A program made the translations under genes and the position numbers. Under the pieces are notes generated by a model, which made no database searches, was not told where the DNA came from, and saw only the letters and a program-made list of their open reading frames with translations. A stretch of DNA of 64,000 nt from Kalmanozyma brasiliensis GHG001 (taxonomy: Eukaryota > Basidiomycota > Ustilaginomycetes > Ustilaginales). Where the stretch lies: the NCBI RefSeq assembly GCF_000497045.1, contig NW_015961988.1, positions 62,001 through 126,000 of the forward strand, in the 5' to 3' direction. Positions within the stretch are counted from its first letter, which is position 1; each line of letters begins with the position of its first letter. Shown here piece by piece: positions 29,766 to 40,540 of the stretch.

Positions 29766-32700
29766 GCCCAGCCTAGCAGGAGCAAGGGGCCAAAAGACGG
29801 GTGACTGGTCGAAGCGGGAGGTCCGTCTCGCTGTGTTAAGGAAGGATCACAAGTCACTGAGGCGAGCAGGAGCAAACGTTGCTGGTCGGGATATGGGACG
29901 GAAACTGGTTGTCAAAGGAGAAGGAACGAAGAAAGCAACGTCGCCGGTATCGTCGAGTCTCGGTCTGAGCCGTGTATGAGCTGAATCTTCGTTCGTGTTC
30001 GGGCTTGTGCCTGTGTCGGCTCGAAGCTTTTCTCACTTCTTTGAGTGTCACCGGTGTCGTTGCAACGAGGACTTGAACAGCTCCAGTGCGTAAAAGCTTG
30101 GTCTTTTTGACGGATGATGCGGACAAGTGATCCTTCTCTACGTCAGTGAAGCTTAGACAAGAAGCGGTTCCTCTGTTCTTTGAACGGACTTTCTGCTTGC
30201 CGACGGATCAGATCAAGCAGCATGAATTTTCGCACCAAGCAGAGCGTGAGAAAGAAAGGCAATCAGCTTCCTTGCTTGTTTGCACCGACGACTGTCCACT
30301 TGCTACTCAGAAGAGCAGAGGAAGAACAAAACCAGCAGCACCCGAGTCGGCTTATCTCCGATGAGTGATCCTGCTGATTTGTTTCTTCAGGAGGAGAAGG
30401 AGAGGAAGGAGGCTCGAGCGCTTTGTCGCCACTCAGCTGCCCAAAAATGCACGCGAGCAGTGTCAACCCAGAAGCGAGAGAAGGGACGTACCGCAAATTT
30501 CACTTGGACTCCACGAACCGACGGAGCGGTCCAAGCGCCTGGCCAAGGCAAGCGACAGGGAGACTAGTTCGGAGGAAGGCGCTGAGAATCGCCAAGAGAA
30601 ACAGATCAGCCCGTCGAACTTGGTCTTGTCGAGAAGCGAGTCCTTGTTGCGCCCAGTTGACAGCTCGATTGCGGTCCCACGTTAGGCGACGATGAGCCGT
30701 CACTGGGTGTGCGAGAAAGAGAAGGTCGGCTCGAATGATCGTTGGTAAAGAGCGAATATGGGCGGCAGACTGGAGCAGCCGACTTTCTGGATGATGCCGT
30801 TTCGAGTCGCAAAAAGGGTCTCGACCTGGAGCTCGGGCGCAAGAATGTGGCGCGCAAAGCCGTCTTCGAGGATGGACCGCTCCGCTCGCTTCCACAGCCT
30901 CGTGAAGAATCGAAGCTGTTGATCGCGAAGCTGCTTATCAGTCGGAAGGAGGGCAACACCCGTGATTCGGTTGCGGTCCCGTCGCAGCCAAGTTTCTTGT
31001 CGCAGATCTTCCGACGACAAATGGGGAGCTCGCCTCTCTCTCCTTCTTCCGACTGCGATGCGGCTGGTCGAGAGAGACAAGTTGTGAGTGCCGGGCTATG
31101 AAGAAGAAGCGAGAGTGTGCTGAAGTAACAGTGGAGAAGTTGTTCCCACGCTTGGGTCCAATGAGTGTCGAAACGTATGTCAAGGTATCGGAAGAGCGGT
31201 AGTGGGTGCAAACGAAGGACGGAGAAGGGCGAGAAGAGCATCCAGATTTGGTCCCTTTTTGTCTGCTGCAAGGGTTTGCAGCGGCCTCGCTTCGAGGCTC
31301 GAACTGCTTTCTTCCTCGGACCGCTGCCGCTGTACCTGTCCTTTTGCGAAAAGGTTCGGTGGTAGGCGGAAGCAGCCGACCGTAAGCGAGCGATTGTAAT
31401 CGTCGCAAGGAGACTGGTGAGCTGCCTCTCCGAATTTTAACCAGCCTGTCTCTTGTCGCAGTCTCTGGAGAGGAGGGTCTCGACCCTCTTTCCGTCGGAA
31501 CAAGCCTTCTTTGCGCAAGAGCATCGAATGCTCTTGTGATTGGGCCAGTGATAGCTCAACGGCAGAGTCAGAGCGACGATTGCACAGTCGGCACGTCCGT
31601 CAGAGCAGAGTCGAGCGGCCAGAATACGAACAAGGGGCGCGGTTCTTTGTCCACTGTGGCAAAGTTTGCTCCAGCAACTCACGTACAGTAGAAGTCGCAA
31701 GACAGCTTCCGAGGGTGGCAATGCACAATCCCCGGCGTCGTTCCATTGCGCCTGTGTTGAACATCGTTCCTCGTCAAGAGTCAAGACGAAGCAAACGGAC
31801 AGTGTGCTCGGATTTCGCCGCGTTTATTTCACGACGGATGGTTACAGCGCGCCGACGTTTCCAGAGCGCACATCTTGGCTAAACCAAGCGTCCCCTTTTT
31901 CTCGTAAATGCACCAAGCTTGAGCTTGTCGCTGGCTCAGCTTCCCTCTGCCAAGCGAAGGACGAGCCAGCATGCCAGCTTCAAGACTCTCCTCCAACTCC
32001 ATCGCCACGCTATCCACAATCCAAGCTTCAAGCTCTGCACGGCCCTCTACGCAGACCCAATGTGGTGTGACTTCTCACGAGGCCGCAAAGGCGCACAACG
32101 AGGATGAATTAGTCAACGATAGTAGAGCTTTCCAAACTTGGTATGATCAGCACACCGACACGGGCGGAGACGAGAGCCGATCTCTGAGCCAGTTGGCATC
32201 GTTCATAAGCTAGATCGTGAACAAGAAGCCAATTTAGAGATCTTGCACGCCGCACAAGCTCGATGACCGCCCCTACAGACACGGACCGGCAGTCGACCTC
32301 GACTTTCTTGCTCTCGATGACACCTTTCAAGTCGCAGCAACAAAGAGGCTCAAGAGGTCTGCTGTCACGACGAGACATTCGCTCAACTTCTTACTGTCGA
32401 GTTTTGTCTTCGACGGCCAAGATTAGAGCAAATACGCCTCCAAACCTCCCGCAAGAAGCTTGCGTCAAGATTGCGCCATCATCTACGGCTTTTAGGTTCA
32501 ACCTTAGGTCAGATCCAAGACCGGTGAGTGTAAGACTAAATTAAGATCCGGGCTGCCCGCTGCCGGCTGTTGCTTGCCCAGCACAAACTTAACCCACATC
32601 AATTGGTCGTGGAGACGAACGTCGAGAAACTCAAATGTGCGCTTCGAGAACACGCTTGCGCCCACATGCGCCTAGGAGTGCATGCATTAGGTTTTGGGGT

Positions 32701-33038
32701 GCTGTCAAAACCCTCATCAAGACAAGTCCGCTGCGCAACCAAGCGGCCCATCTGCAACCTTGCGCCCTCTTGCACCGGCATACGGTCCAGATTGCAGCCG
32801 CTCGCATCTTCATTTGCGGGCATCTTATTGTTTATTCACTCGGACGATCGGAACGCGACAGTCACGTATGCCAACCTCGCTGACGGACGACGCTTCGATC
32901 TGCAAAGCACCGGTGCATCGTCCTGCACTTCCACAAATCCAGTGTGTCCCGATGTCGCAATGGCGCTTGATTCCATCATATGCAGAGATCAACAAGAATG
33001 GTGGTGGGTATCAATACTCGTTCCGTCGCACCGCTGTG
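29766..33038. other. 3.3-kb region without a supported gene
   Basis: Upstream of the NDT80-type gene and downstream of AOX. Short frames overlap on both strands. The best-looking is 30700-31080 (minus, 126 aa, mixed charged composition), but an overlapping plus frame (30742-31101) looks equally good, so neither is called. A hairpin GAGGGT-CTCG-ACCCTC lies at 31473-31488. A long regulatory region or a noncoding transcript is possible. Confidence 0.45.
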
Positions 33039-34337
33039 CTATGCGGTCTTTTCAGCGGCAGCCGCTGCATCCGATCCATCGCCCGACTGCTTTCCTTTGG
33101 CCCACTCGAGCGCTTGCTGCCTTTCCAATCCGTACGTCTCTGCGCGCATCTTGGCCGGTGGCTCCCTCAGCGCAAACGGATTCGGATCCTCCGCCTCCAA
33201 CGACGCAAAGGTATGGTTGATGTGTCGATGCGTCGCCTCATCCGCCCTCACTGCCCTGATCACATCCACCAGCATCGCCTCATCTCCCAACTGCCAGTAC
33301 TGCTTGGCGATCTCTGGCGCCGCCACATCCTCCCATTCTGGCAGCCTCCCTTCCTTTAGATCCTCCAAGATCAACGAATACGTCACGACCGCTTCCTCCT
33401 CCAGCACGCCCACGAAGCGATGCGCCACCCGCGGCGCCATGAGATAGAACACGAAGAAGAAGTTGTAGAACACGCCCTGGGCGAGCAGCGCAAACGTCCT
33501 CGCGATCCATCCGGGCTTGGCGAGCTCCATGAAGGTGAGCAGATGCATACGCTCGTTCTCGGCGTCCTCGAGCATCGTGTGGATCCACCCTTTATCGCGC
33601 TTCATGAGCCGGAGGGACTGGAGGTGGCGACAGGTCGCAGCAACCATGCCGGGAACGCCAGCGATGGTTTCGAGGAAAATGATGCGGTTGAGCCACGCAT
33701 CGGGCCCGAAACAGAGTCCTTTGGCACGCATCTCTTGGAGCGTCATGGCGCCGTCACTCTGCGAGAGGTGGGTGAGGTCCGCGCCGGTCTTGTTGACTAT
33801 CGCTGTTGTGCCTTGGGCTGGTGTCGAGCTGGCTTCATCCGAAGTAGTATTGCACTGCTTCAGCTTATCGACTTGCCTAGCGAGGTGCGAGGGCAGACCG
33901 ACCGTCTTTTCGACATCCTTCTTGAGGGGTGGGAACTTGACGCCGTTGTGATCGGGATATCGGGTGGCCATGTCGAACACGGTGCGTGCGGCCGTGCACA
34001 TGGCTCTCGCCACCTTGTCGCCCAACGTCTTGCTCTCGCGATGCACGACCTTGACGCTGTCCAGCTCGGTTTCCGAGTAGATCGGGTGGAAGAGGAGGTA
34101 GCTTCCGTCGGGATGGCGGAGACCGGGTGCGCCTGGACGGTCCTTTCCTTGCACGGCGGGTTTGCTGGGAGAGATGGTAGTTGAGAATGCACGACGCGAG
34201 GAGGAGGGTGCAGGCAGCGGATGGCGCGCTACGACGGTGAAGAAGAGCGCGACGGAGACATGGCGGTTTGCGGTGCTGCTCGTCGTGCGGAGCAGCAGGG
34301 CCGTCGCAGTGTGTACAAGTGGTGTACCCAGCGGCAT
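33039..34337 (-). CDS. AOX1: Alternative oxidase (mitochondrial, cyanide-resistant)
   Basis: 432 aa, single exon. Diiron ubiquinol oxidase on the matrix side of the inner mitochondrial membrane; it bypasses complexes III and IV. The ATG at 34337 gives a basic Ser/Thr/Arg-rich presequence (MPLGTPLVHTATALLLRTTSS, SSRRAFSTT). Iron ligands are visible in order: Glu of FLETIAGVPGM, Glu and His of DAENERMHLLTF, Glu of LEEEAVVTY, and Glu and His of RADEATHRHINH. The two membrane-binding helices lie around VPGMVAATCRHL and FALLAQGVFYNFFFVFYLM. An in-frame upstream extension to 34520 is taken as leader sequence. A short Thr/Ser-rich insertion precedes the first ligand helix. Confidence 0.96.
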   Translation of the reverse strand: MPLGTPLVHTATALLLRTTSSTANRHVSVALFFTVVARHPLPAPSSSRRAFSTTISPSKPAVQGKDRPGAPGLRHPDGSYLLFHPIYSETELDSVKVVHRESKTLGDKVARAMCTAARTVFDMATRYPDHNGVKFPPLKKDVEKTVGLPSHLARQVDKLKQCNTTSDEASSTPAQGTTAIVNKTGADLTHLSQSDGAMTLQEMRAKGLCFGPDAWLNRIIFLETIAGVPGMVAATCRHLQSLRLMKRDKGWIHTMLEDAENERMHLLTFMELAKPGWIARTFALLAQGVFYNFFFVFYLMAPRVAHRFVGVLEEEAVVTYSLILEDLKEGRLPEWEDVAAPEIAKQYWQLGDEAMLVDVIRAVRADEATHRHINHTFASLEAEDPNPFALREPPAKMRAETYGLERQQALEWAKGKQSGDGSDAAAAAEKTA

Positions 34338-35677
34338 GGAGTAGAGTTTGAGTGGTGGTTGTGTGTATGCTTCGTTTTGGTCTGATGGAGGATCGAATCC
34401 AAAAGTCGGTCCACGAGAGGGGGCTGATATACCTTTGACAGCCACCTCGTTCGGTATCATTCGGGGAGAACACCAGACACACGGACCAGCAATACGGGCC
34501 ACGCCTTCGTGGTACCGCACTCAAAATGAGGCGGCGGAGCGCGAAAGCTGCCCTGACAGCTGTCCGACCCTAGCCGACCCGTTTGCTCAGCTGACGGGCT
34601 GAACCCTGCATCGAAATTAACCTTTTCCCGTGTTTGCCTTCATCGTTTCATAGAACTCGTTGCTCGGCTTGTGGCGTGTGCTCGCAACGACCCGCACTCA
34701 CACGAGAGCTCGTCGAAGATGGCGTGGAGAACGAGCTGAGGCATATTGTGAGGTTCGGGGTCGGGGAGGGATTAGAGAGCGCTCCCTGAAGCCTCCGGAC
34801 CGGTCTGCTAAGCCCACGTGTTGGGTTCGGGAGTCGCCGTGTGGGATTCATTTGACCGGCGCCACCAACTCGCATCTTCGATTGCGTCGATCGTCTTCCC
34901 GAGCATCGTATGCATGATCCTGCTCAGCCCATCGTTGCTGGACCGCTGGACCGCTCCGCCGCTCGTATTGCTCAACTCATTGCGAGACGTGAAGAGTGGA
35001 AGTTTCGTACGCCCGTATAATTGCCCGACTGCAAAAGGATCAAAGGCAACAGCGACCCACCCAACCTTGCGAACACCCTCAAGGAGGGAGAGGGCCAAAC
35101 GAAAAGCCTCCGAAAGACTGACGACATCCCGCATGCCACCGCCACCTCTTGCTTCCGACGTTCCGAACGAGGAACGAATCAGATTGGGATGATTTGCTAT
35201 GCATATGACTCGTCCAGCCTTCGAATGGCAGAGCGCTCTTCCGGTCCGTTTTCGAGGCGGCCCGTTCCGGAAGCCATTTCCTAAATCACTGTTACATCGA
35301 AATTTGATTCGGGCGATCCGTTCGCAGATCTCATCCCCCGCCTATCAGACCTTCTGGCTCTGCATCGCTTTCGAGCCCGCAACTCTCACACTGTGTGGAC
35401 TCCGCCTCGATCCACACATCGTCACCAAGGCAGACGACCACAGCGACATCCAACCCAAATCTCACACTCGCAGTCCAAAAACACACACTCACACACAACG
35501 CAACGAAGAGGACCATGGTACAAGAGCGCTTTGGCATTGACAAATGCATGAGTGCTTTTTGGGTGTGTGTATGTGCGAAACAACGCCCTCCTATCTCAGA
35601 GAGTCATTGTTCCACGAAATGCGGTGTGTGTGGGTGTGTTGCAAGAGAGACAAAGAGACAAGGAAAGAGGAACGGGT
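34338..35677. other. Intergenic region between AOX and eL34
   Basis: 1.3 kb with the AOX promoter and the 3' flank of eL34 (minus). CA-rich (about 35478-35500) and GT-rich (35560-35575, 35621-35642) tracts could pair imperfectly. No gene seen. Confidence 0.5.
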
Positions 35678-36259
35678 TTACTTCTTGGCCTGAGCCTTGA
35701 GCACGTTCTTGACAATCTTGGCCTCCTCGACGAGGAATGCGCGGATGATGCTGTGCGGATGAACAGGAGGGGAGGAGATGGGATGGTTAGTACAGTGTTC
35801 GTGGATCTTGGGCTGAGATGTGATGATGCGGATGATGGGTGTGCGTGGTGTGTCGAAGATGCATCGCAGCGTGCAGTCGGTGTCATTGGAAGGTGCAGTC
35901 CAGCTGTGCCGGCGACGCATCCAAGCAAAGACCGCGCCGTCTGTGCCGAAGACAGACCATGCCAATCAATCCACCATTTGTGCTGTGAAAACTCACCGAG
36001 TGCGAACGCAAGACGAGCAGCGCGAACCGCCGTAAGCGCGCGAAACCGTCTTTTGACGCTTCGAGATGGTGCCAAACTCGCGGGGCCTGTGGGCCTTGAT
36101 GCCGCTCAGGTCCGAGTGGCAGTCACCGCACTTGGGCACAGTGCCGCGCTTCTGGACGTGCAGGTATCGGAGGTGGCCACCGGGGGTCTTGACCACCTGG
36201 CGACGAGCCGACTTGGTGTTGTACGGGTTGCGCTTGCGGAGAGTGACACGCTCAGCCAT
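35678..36259 (-). CDS. RPL34: 60S ribosomal protein eL34
   Basis: Cytosolic large-subunit protein, 111 aa. Exons 36259-35997 and 35750-35678. The intron 35996-35751 (GTGAGT...CACAG, 246 nt) interrupts the Arg codon after the SRAYGGSRCSSCVRTR segment and is needed to attach the conserved tail IIRAFLVEEAKIVKNVLKA. The two Cys pairs (CGDC and CSSC) form the zinc site known for this family. N-terminus MAERVTLRKRNPYNTKS is typical. The intron is longer than most in this window. Confidence 0.96.
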
Positions 36260-37785
36260 CTGAATAGGTGAAGCAGGATGAAGGAGGGAAGGGTCAGTAT
36301 GCGGTTGAAGGGATAAGGATTGGACAGCAGTCGGACAGCAGTAGCAATAGCAGTGGCGGGAGCAGAGGTGGTAGACATAGCTGACGGCTGGCGAACAGGA
36401 TGATGTCGATACGAAAGGCGGTGCGCGTGGGTACGACGACATTAGGAAGATGCGAAGCGGACTGTGGGCCCGAGTGGTGGCCGACACGAGGACGAGGTGG
36501 TGAGAATGTTTGGTCGAGCCTGTGCCGCTTGTCGTGATGTTGGAAGGCCGAGACAAAGAGCAGCAAGCTGTTGACTCCCAATCCACCACGGGTCACGACT
36601 GATGTCGTCGCCGTCAGAGTCATGCAAGACAATGTCCAGCGGACAGCCCATCAAAAGCGCATGCTGCGGAGTGGCGGCGTTGTCGAACATGTGCCTGGCT
36701 GTGCATGATGTGTCGCATTGTCGTCCGCTTACGAAGTGGAAGTCGGTAGCGGTGCTCGAAACCCATCAACAGTACCCTTGCGTCCAGGTCGCCCAGCATG
36801 CCCATTTCGACTGGCACGGCAAGGCTAGGAGTCCAAACCACATGTGTATGTAGCCTGCAAGAGAATTACTGCTTGAGCATGATCGATCAAGCGTTCGGCC
36901 GTTGCTCTAGCGGTGTGCGTGGGTGCCATGCCATCCAAGCTTTGTGATCTGAACTGCATCCTCCGTACCTGGTTTGCAATGGTCCTACTGATGCCGGGTG
37001 GTGCCAGACCCAATGATGCCGCCAGAATGCTGTCGCGAGAGGCGATGCAGCTGTCGATATTGTCATGGTTGGTGACGCCTTCCTTTATGCTGACGGCTGT
37101 TCCATATCTGAGTGCTGCTGTCGCCTATCGATGCTGCCTGCTGATCCTGCTACCACACCTGCTGTCTACTGCTGTTGCGTCCGTCTGCTGCTGAAGATGC
37201 CGAGAGATACCAACCTTGACGAATACTTTCTTGATGAGGGATGGGTGAAGAAAGGGTTGGTGGGGAGAAAGGTTTGGCTGGGTAACGACGACGACTAGCA
37301 AACTGTCCTCGTGTGCGGCTGGCTGCTGCGACCTGGGAAGGATGGCAAACCTCGAATTCGAGAGAGACTGCTGTACTGTTGACTTTGTGCTCACTGCGTA
37401 GCCACTGTGCTCTGCTGCCGTCGAGGTCTGGAATTTCGACAGAGAGCCGTGTGCAGGCTGAATTCGAATGAGATGGCGCAGTCACGTGCGTCAAAACCAG
37501 AACTGTAAAAGTTTTTTAGTCGGCCTCGTCCAGCCAGAAACTATTTTTCGAGTGGCATCCAAGCATATAGAGGTCTAACACTTTGACCAATGCGGATCTG
37601 TGTCAGATCTGCGCGGAATCTGCCGATGAACAAAGTCAGAGCGGGTCCGCCTCGGAAGGCCATGCGAGCGAAAAATTGGCCAATCCGAGAAGAAACGACG
37701 TCGAGGCTTCATCACCATCATCTTTGATCACCTCAGATCCCTCCACCAACGCGGCCGCCTCTCCTTCCCTCGTCGCCTCGCCGCC
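36260..37785. promoter_or_regulatory. Divergent region between eL34 and uL6m genes
   Basis: 1.5 kb between the two divergent ribosomal-protein genes. Frames here are short and unconvincing. No tRNA or snoRNA box pair was recognised. It must include both promoters and perhaps a leader intron of eL34. Confidence 0.45.
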
Positions 37786-38655
37786 ATGGTCGCAGCACCA
37801 GCAACAGCGTCGACCTCACGTCTCACACGTCAACTTGGCGGCCTTCTCCTCTCCTCCTCATCCTCCGCCTCGTCCTCCTCACGGATCGCCCTGCCCGCCC
37901 TTGCCTCGGCCTCCCTCGGCAGCATCCGTCACTCGCACGTCGGTTCCGCACCACTCGATCTTCCTCCCTCAACATCCATCCAGATCTTGCCCTATCCACC
38001 GCACCCGAATCCATCGCGACCTTTGCTGCCCTCCCTTCGCCGCGCGCGCTCGGTCCTCGTCCAGGGTCCCAAGGGTGAAGTGCTCATCCCTCTGCACGAG
38101 TGTATCAACCTCTCTGACGCCGAATCCCGAATCTCACTCAGCATCAAGGACGATTCGAACAAGAAGCAGCGCGGAACATGGGGTCTCACGCGGTCGTTGC
38201 TCAACAATGCACTGCAGGGTGTGTCCGAGGGGCACACGGTGAGCCTCAAGCTGGTCGGTGTCGGATACAGGGCAAGCGTCGAACCCGACCCGCTACCGAG
38301 GAGGAGCAAGTTGGATATCGCACTGAGCGGGGAAAAGTCGTTCTTCGTGTCCGAGGCTGCGAAGCAGGCAGAGATCGAGAGGGAACAGAGGGCAAAAGAC
38401 AGCGCGGAAAAACAGGGCGCGGTGAGGTTGCATATCCGACTCGGATACTCTCATCCAGTGCTGCTGCCGGTTCCGCATGGCATCAGCGTGCTCGTTCCAC
38501 AGCCGAATCGGATCGTGCTCAAGGGTGCGGACAGGGAGCAACTGGGTCTGTTCGCAAGCCAGATCAGGAGCTGGAGGAAGCCAGAGCCGTATAAAGGCAA
38601 GGGCATCTTTGTGGATGGTGAGACGATTCGTTTGAAGACGGCCAAGAAGAAGTAG
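37786..38655 (+). CDS. MRPL6: Mitochondrial ribosomal protein uL6m
   Basis: 289 aa, single exon. Large-subunit mitoribosomal protein of the L6 family. The first about 50 residues (Ser/Ala/Arg-rich, ending GSIRHSHVGSAPL) look like a mitochondrial presequence. The L6 body shows a first half around VLVQGPKGEVLIPL and TRSLLNNALQGVSEGHTVSL, and the classical L6 signature at the end: IVLKGADREQLGLFASQIRS followed by KPEPYKGKGIFVDGE. A charged insertion (EIEREQRAKDSAEKQ) separates the two repeats. Convergent with the R3H gene over 114 nt. Confidence 0.95.
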   Translation: MVAAPATASTSRLTRQLGGLLLSSSSSASSSSRIALPALASASLGSIRHSHVGSAPLDLPPSTSIQILPYPPHPNPSRPLLPSLRRARSVLVQGPKGEVLIPLHECINLSDAESRISLSIKDDSNKKQRGTWGLTRSLLNNALQGVSEGHTVSLKLVGVGYRASVEPDPLPRRSKLDIALSGEKSFFVSEAAKQAEIEREQRAKDSAEKQGAVRLHIRLGYSHPVLLPVPHGISVLVPQPNRIVLKGADREQLGLFASQIRSWRKPEPYKGKGIFVDGETIRLKTAKKK

Positions 38656-38769
38656 AGAGTAAGCAATGCGATATCAGCATCACCAGCAGCTTCCTGTTCA
38701 GTGTGTGTCTCTGTGCGCGTTTGAGGCTGCCTCCATGAGAAGACGGCGATGTATATATTGCTTGCGTAT

Positions 38770-40251
38770 CTACCCATCGCTGAGGGAAAGCACCTCGTCC
38801 TCGTCCTCCTCTTCACTGTCCTCTTCAGCAATCGCGTCCGCCGTCAGCGTCGCATCTGGATCTATCGCATCGCTTCTGCTGGTTTTTCCTCTCGTCGATC
38901 TACTCTCCCTCACTCCCAGCGGTGACGCCTCCCTACTCTCCCCTTCCTGCCGCTCTTTACGCTGTCGATGACTGTCGATCGCCCACCGCCTCACCCTCCT
39001 CAGAATCTCGGCCTCCTCTTCGTCCGTATCCACCGCCTCCTCTCCCCGATCTTCCAGGCTCAACATTCGCTCCGTATCCGCTTCCAAGCTCTCCTCTGAT
39101 GGGGGGACGATGACCATGGACCCACCCAAACTCTCGGCATCCGTGTCCACCCCCACCTCGCTTTCCGTTTGAGAATCGAAATCGGTCGTTGGGGGTGTTT
39201 CCAGCGCTCCCAACCCGAGCACCGGTCTCGGCGGGGGCACGACGTCGACGGTGGAGCTCGAGACGGACACTCGCCTGCCACGCCGACTGCGCCGCGAGAG
39301 AGGGTTGCGATTGAGCACCCAGGTGAAACGTAAACCCGGTCGGCTGAGATCGTCCTTGCTGAACGAGGGGCATTTGCTGACTCGCGCCAAGCAATGTACG
39401 ATTAACCGCAGAAATGGATCGTGCACCAACCACACCAGCGCATTGGGTGTTCGTTGGAACTCGATCAGCTGTCCTCCCTGGCCGGACTTGATCGTGTCCA
39501 GTGACACCACGGGTACCTCTCCCGCTGACCCTCCGTCGAAGGGGGGAGTGGTGAAGTCGAATGCGGTATCGAGCAAAACTCGTCCCTCCTTTCGATCCGA
39601 CGTTGAGGGGGAGAAGACGTGCACCTCGCCTTCGGACCAAACCCGTATCTCGCGCTCGACCAGCCAAATGAAGCGTTCCAGCTCTCCCGCTGTACCGTCC
39701 CTCACCATCCGATCCACTCCTCCCACCTCCAACCGTCTCAGCACACGCTGGGCATCCTTGAGACTAGAGCCAAAATGTCCCTCGTTCGCCCCCTTGGCAT
39801 CGTGCGTCGGCTCGCTGTATCCCACTCTGCTGGAGGAGGGAACGGGGAGGTTAAGCTCCTTCTTAGCGACGGTCGCTGGAAACGTCGAACGGATCTCATT
39901 CGAGTGCAATCGATAGTCCTTGATCGTCGGTCGTACGGCATGCGGGTTGGCCAGCAAGCGGGCGTTCTCGGATCGACGCTGTTTGCGACGTCCCTGTTGC
40001 GGTTCTTTCGCCGGCAAACGCGTGCGCGTGTTGCGTGAGGGTGGATAGGAAGAGGAGGATGCACGAGGATGGAGTAGGTACGAAAGGTGGTTGGCTTGGG
40101 AGGAGCCGTTGCGTAGGATCGAAGGCATCGTCATGGGTATCGCACCCGCGACTGAGGAGGTGGGCTGCGGCTTGGGAACACTGGGGGTGGTGGCGCCATG
40201 GCCCGTGTCGAGCGTCGCCGGGTGCAGTTGAAGATTCGCCTCTTCGTCCAT
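38770..40251 (-). CDS. R3H-domain protein with R3H-associated N-terminal region
   Basis: 493 aa from the ATG at 40251; the in-frame extension to 40500 is considered leader. The single-stranded nucleic-acid-binding R3H motif is visible as Arg282-x3-His286 (RLIVH) in DPFLRLIVHCLARV. Before it, residues about 85-200 (QGRRKQRRSENARLLANPH, VARV-type helices, RFIWLVEREIRVW) resemble the R3H-associated region found in fungal proteins of unknown role. The C-terminal third is highly acidic and ends in a Glu/Asp run. Probably an RNA- or ssDNA-binding protein; partner unknown. Confidence 0.7.
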   Translation of the reverse strand: MDEEANLQLHPATLDTGHGATTPSVPKPQPTSSVAGAIPMTMPSILRNGSSQANHLSYLLHPRASSSSYPPSRNTRTRLPAKEPQQGRRKQRRSENARLLANPHAVRPTIKDYRLHSNEIRSTFPATVAKKELNLPVPSSSRVGYSEPTHDAKGANEGHFGSSLKDAQRVLRRLEVGGVDRMVRDGTAGELERFIWLVEREIRVWSEGEVHVFSPSTSDRKEGRVLLDTAFDFTTPPFDGGSAGEVPVVSLDTIKSGQGGQLIEFQRTPNALVWLVHDPFLRLIVHCLARVSKCPSFSKDDLSRPGLRFTWVLNRNPLSRRSRRGRRVSVSSSTVDVVPPPRPVLGLGALETPPTTDFDSQTESEVGVDTDAESLGGSMVIVPPSEESLEADTERMLSLEDRGEEAVDTDEEEAEILRRVRRWAIDSHRQRKERQEGESREASPLGVRESRSTRGKTSRSDAIDPDATLTADAIAEEDSEEEDEDEVLSLSDG

Positions 40252-40540
40252 GGTCGCTTGATCTATGGTGTTCTGAGCTTGAGATTCCAATTCGCTGTAG
40301 AACAGGCGTCGATCTGGTCTGTTCTCGATCTGTTGAGGTGATCGTATGCAGCTGGATGTCGTCGATGCTGAGAAGAGGGTCTTGAATATGGCACCGTGCG
40401 GGGTGCATCTGACTCCACCCTTTCCACGGCTCACGTCAGATTCGGCGAATTTTGCTCTCCGGCTTGCAGGCCCAAATTTCACGCCGAGATCCGGGACCAT
40501 GAAACGACCTTTACATTACTATCGTCGTTGTTTCTACATA

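Noticed and set aside
30700..31101. Overlapping frames on both strands (126 aa minus, 119 aa plus) that look somewhat protein-like
   Set aside because: Neither has a recognisable motif and the two are mutually exclusive; evidence insufficient to choose.
31545..31620. tRNA-like D-arm string (tagctcaacggcagag)
   Set aside because: No matching acceptor stem, anticodon arm or GTTCGA-type T-loop within tRNA distance.
35478..35642. CA-rich and GT-rich tracts that could form a long hairpin
   Set aside because: Pairing is imperfect and best explained as simple dinucleotide repeats.
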